Below, piece after piece: positions 61,101-64,000 of a stretch of DNA of 64,000 nt (the first letter of the stretch is position 1; each line of letters opens with the position of its first letter). A model generated the notes under the pieces. The model was given only the letters and a program-made list of their open reading frames with translations, was not told where the DNA came from and did not search any database. The stretch covers positions 8,879,127-8,943,126 of the forward strand of contig CM041092.1 in NCBI GenBank assembly GCA_023079485.1, given 5' to 3'. The position numbers and the translations under genes are program-made. This DNA comes from Archilochus colubris (taxonomy: Eukaryota; Chordata; Aves; Apodiformes; Trochilidae).

Positions 61101-63010
61101 GGTTCCCTGTTGCTTTCTTAAGGTGAAGTAAAAGTTTCAGACACTGGGTATTTTGTGTTTCATTCAAGCTGTGTGATTGGAAGACATTTTAATCTTATTT
61201 TCTTCTCAGTTTTCCTGTTTCTTCATCCATAAAATACTCTTCCGGCTTCAGATGAAATTTTGTATGTAATGTCAGCAGTTCCAAACTACATCTGAAAATA
61301 TGGTTACTAAAGGTAGATAATTCATGTACCCTTGCTTGGATTCAGAGATATGGCACCTATACATTTACCTACCTCTTTCCGCTTGATTATCCTTGTAAGT
61401 GAAAAGGGGAGGAGAATTATAACCTTTTCTCCCAGACGGGGAGATATGAGAGTTCATTAATGTTTTGGAGTTACTCTGAGAGCCCCTAAGAAAGGAAGAA
61501 GTTCAAGACCAAGCTGTCATGAAATCCATAGGCAGAAGGCCATCTCTGCAGATGGTTTAAATCATTCTGCAGCAGAACTGTATCAGTATTTTGCTGGCAT
61601 GTTCTACCCCCTTTTAAGAAAAATGTGTTTTAAATACACCCCTATTCCTGTGGTTTGATTAATGAAATTCCAATTGAAAATGAAACACACATTTATTTAC
61701 AGAATATGGCCTGTGCACTACTAGGGAATATGTTACAGTAGTAGTACAACTCAGAGAAAGCTAAAAAAAGTACTTTCAGATCTTTTCATGTTTTGATTCA
61801 ATCACCTGTAGAAGTACAAAGAGTGTTTATGGATGTGTGATAGAAAAAGCTATATACACCTGGAAGAGCACTAAATTCTGATGAGCTTTTTTGGTCCTAT
61901 TATTTAAAGTATTTATAGAGCCATTTGCATTCAGCTGAATGATTCCAGGAATTTTTGTTGTGCATGGAAATGCCAATTCTAAATCACAAATACATATTGG
62001 AGTAATAATATAGAGTGCTTTTTTCTTAATGATTTTTCATTTTGTGGTTGAACCAAGTATCTATATGGGTTAAAATCTATAATTCCCAGAACTGATAGAC
62101 AATTCAAAAGCCTTAGCAGACTTCATGCACCACTTGCTATTGAAACTGTGTATCTAGAGGAAAACTAATATATTGAACTTAGAAGACCATTTACTGTTAT
62201 TTGAAGTAAAGCCATTGTTTTGGAGTGTTTATTCTGATGGTTAAAAGGGTAATATATAAGGTGTGAGCACTGGGTTTTTTGGGAAGCCAATTTTCAGATC
62301 CCAGAATAGCCCCTGAGTTTGATCTAGAACTAAGTATTAATTCCAATGAGAGGTCTAGAAAAATAATTATTTTTCCTGTGGTTATATTTGCTCCCTGTAG
62401 GATGCTGCTAATAAACATTTTGGAGGTTTTCTTTTGTTTTGTTCTGGGTGTGTAATGCAATTCCTGAAAAGAACAATGGAAGTTCTTCATGTTTCAGTAG
62501 TATAAACAATTATATATTCAGGACTGAATTTTAAATAAACTTAAGTCCTTTAACACTCACGATTCCATTTTTCTGAAGTGACTGGACACTTTCTTAGGGC
62601 ACCTTGAGGCAAAGAATAGGATGGCAGTGATGCATTTCTGTATCTCTAAGATACTTCCCTAGAATATAACAGTTCCTTCACTTGGTGGTGAGATAGTTAA
62701 ACTCCACATAAAACCAGTTTTCTCCACAAGGAGAAATTTAAAAGCTCTGAGAGCTTCAGCAGCTACAATAAGTGTTGAAGTATCAACAGTAATCTCAGAA
62801 TTGGGAATCTTAAATGTGTATTTGATCAAATATTATTGGGTTAACTTTAACCATCAAAATAAATTAATAGCTACTGATCCTAGGTACATAGCTAGGGTAG
62901 TAGCATAAAAATAAGCTCATCGAAAGGATGGAAAATACTTGGTAAGACTAAGATTTAATAAATAAGGTAATATCATCCTTAGAGAAATTTTGAAAGTTTT
63001 CTTTGTTTCC
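58151..63010. other. Unique non-coding DNA, no gene seen
   Basis: About 4.9 kb, AT-leaning. It holds the GATA repeat at 58342-58357 and a T-rich tract at 58798-58818. No exon, RNA gene or interspersed repeat was recognised; open frames are at most 106 codons. Confidence 0.5.
58342..58357 (+). repeat. GATA tetranucleotide repeat
   Basis: Four perfect GATA units. A short microsatellite; clustered GATA words could bind GATA factors but length alone does not show it. Confidence 0.9.
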
Positions 63011-63036
63011 TTAATGTGCCCTACACAGCACATTAA
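63011..63036. repeat. Perfect 9-bp inverted repeat, 8-nt loop
   Basis: TTAATGTGC at 63011-63019 pairs with GCACATTAA at 63028-63036 across CCTACACA. The geometry suits a small RNA or DNA hairpin. It is followed by TAAATT rather than a T run, so it is not an obvious terminator. Confidence 0.6.
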
Positions 63037-64000
63037 TAAATTGGACATCTTGCAGATGACCCTGATTCCTCTCCTTCCTCTAGCTTGTTTGATTGTATGA
63101 TTTGTTGCCTGGACTCTGACAGAATAAACCTAATTAGAAGAATATTTAACATAAGACATCCAAGATTTAAGAATAGCTTGTACTCAGAGGACTGTACTGA
63201 AAATCACTGTTCTGCAGTGAGCAAAAATAGCAGGTAGTAGAAGAGAAAGAAACCTGATTTCCCCATATCCATGTGATGGCCTACAGAAGAGATGTCTGGG
63301 ATATCTCTGGGTGGAGGGAAAAGGTGTTTTTCCTGTTTTCCACAGGAACTACCTCTAAAAATGTGGTTGACATCTTTGTTTACAACACCAAAATCAAAGG
63401 CTGACACTAGAACTGAAAGAACTAAGTAGCCTCCCAGTAAATAGTATTAAATGAATTTCCATGCATCCTCTGGCTGTTGATGGGTCTGGAATGAGAAAAT
63501 CAGTAGAATCTACAAGTCATCAGCATTGCCTTATTGTAACTTTCTCAGTTCTGAAAGGAAATGAGAGATAGGACATTAGTAAGGTATCCAAGGATGAGAG
63601 AGGTTTTCTGAGAGTTGTTTATGTGATGGAAGGTAGTGCTCTGCAGCAGTGAAGTGTGTGGAAGACAAAAGCAGATGCTGGCCAGTTTCTGAACCAAATA
63701 TCAGAGAAGCATTGAAACACATTCTTACATTTAAGCAAACACTGATGTGATTGCCTGAAAGAGACATTTTGCACAATTGGAAAACATCCTTATGTGATGT
63801 CTAAGGTAGCATCAGAACATACTCTCTGGTGCATCTGCACAGGGGAAAACCTTTGACTCACAGGGGAAGTTAAGGTCACTCATGTTCTGCCATAAGGAGT
63901 AGATGGGTGCTATTAATTCTTGGGTAAATCTCATCATAAAATGTCTGCATCAATTCACTAGCACAGTGAGTGGCTTTCTTCACCACCATCCACAGGAAAT
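63037..64000. other. Unique non-coding DNA, no gene seen
   Basis: AT-leaning DNA to the window end with two short minus-strand open frames of no recognisable content. Confidence 0.5.

Overview
The window reads as bird nuclear DNA, most likely from a songbird, and I find no protein-coding gene, rRNA, tRNA or CRISPR array in it. The bird call rests on three CR1-type LINE fragments (1601-2396 plus strand, 17301-17462 minus strand, and a decayed 3' end near 3070-3150) and on one complete solitary LTR of avian endogenous-retrovirus type (36500-37285) with intact 5-bp target-site duplications. A few decayed MIR/L2-like pieces of ancient amniote type (51785-51930, 55161-55245, possibly 35575-35715 and 39398-39475) fit the low-repeat landscape of bird genomes. 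Base composition is AT-leaning throughout, open frames are short, and no frame has recognisable domain content except the CR1 remnant.

Layout. 1-3.2 kb: ordinary AT-leaning DNA with a 5'-truncated CR1 ending in an unusual A21 tract and a second decayed CR1 end. 3.2-13.8 kb: unique non-coding DNA with scattered homopolymers and a perfect HOX/PBX-like palindrome at 7753-7769. 13.8-15.9 kb: a stretch that looks like a conserved developmental enhancer, interrupted by a G-rich tract and a TG microsatellite. 15.9-29.4 kb: unique DNA with one CR1 end. 29.4-30.9 kb: a second enhancer-like AT-rich block with octamer motifs. 31.0-36.5 kb: unique DNA with an A-rich purine tract, a perfect 13-bp-arm palindrome and an ancient retroposon tail. 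36.5-37.3 kb: the solo LTR. 37.3-57.8 kb: unique DNA with MIR remnants and small duplications. 57.8-58.2 kb: a third enhancer-like block with an internal inverted repeat. 58.2-64 kb: featureless AT-leaning DNA with one hairpin-forming inverted repeat.

Interpretation. This is either an intergenic 'gene desert' or part of a very large intron. What may matter biologically is regulatory: three blocks with homeodomain, octamer and E-box words. Their conservation is inferred from texture and motif content only; no alignment could be run. I see no convincing new genetic system. The most solid structural observations are the LTR with its target-site duplication, the A-tailed CR1 fragment, and several perfect inverted repeats.
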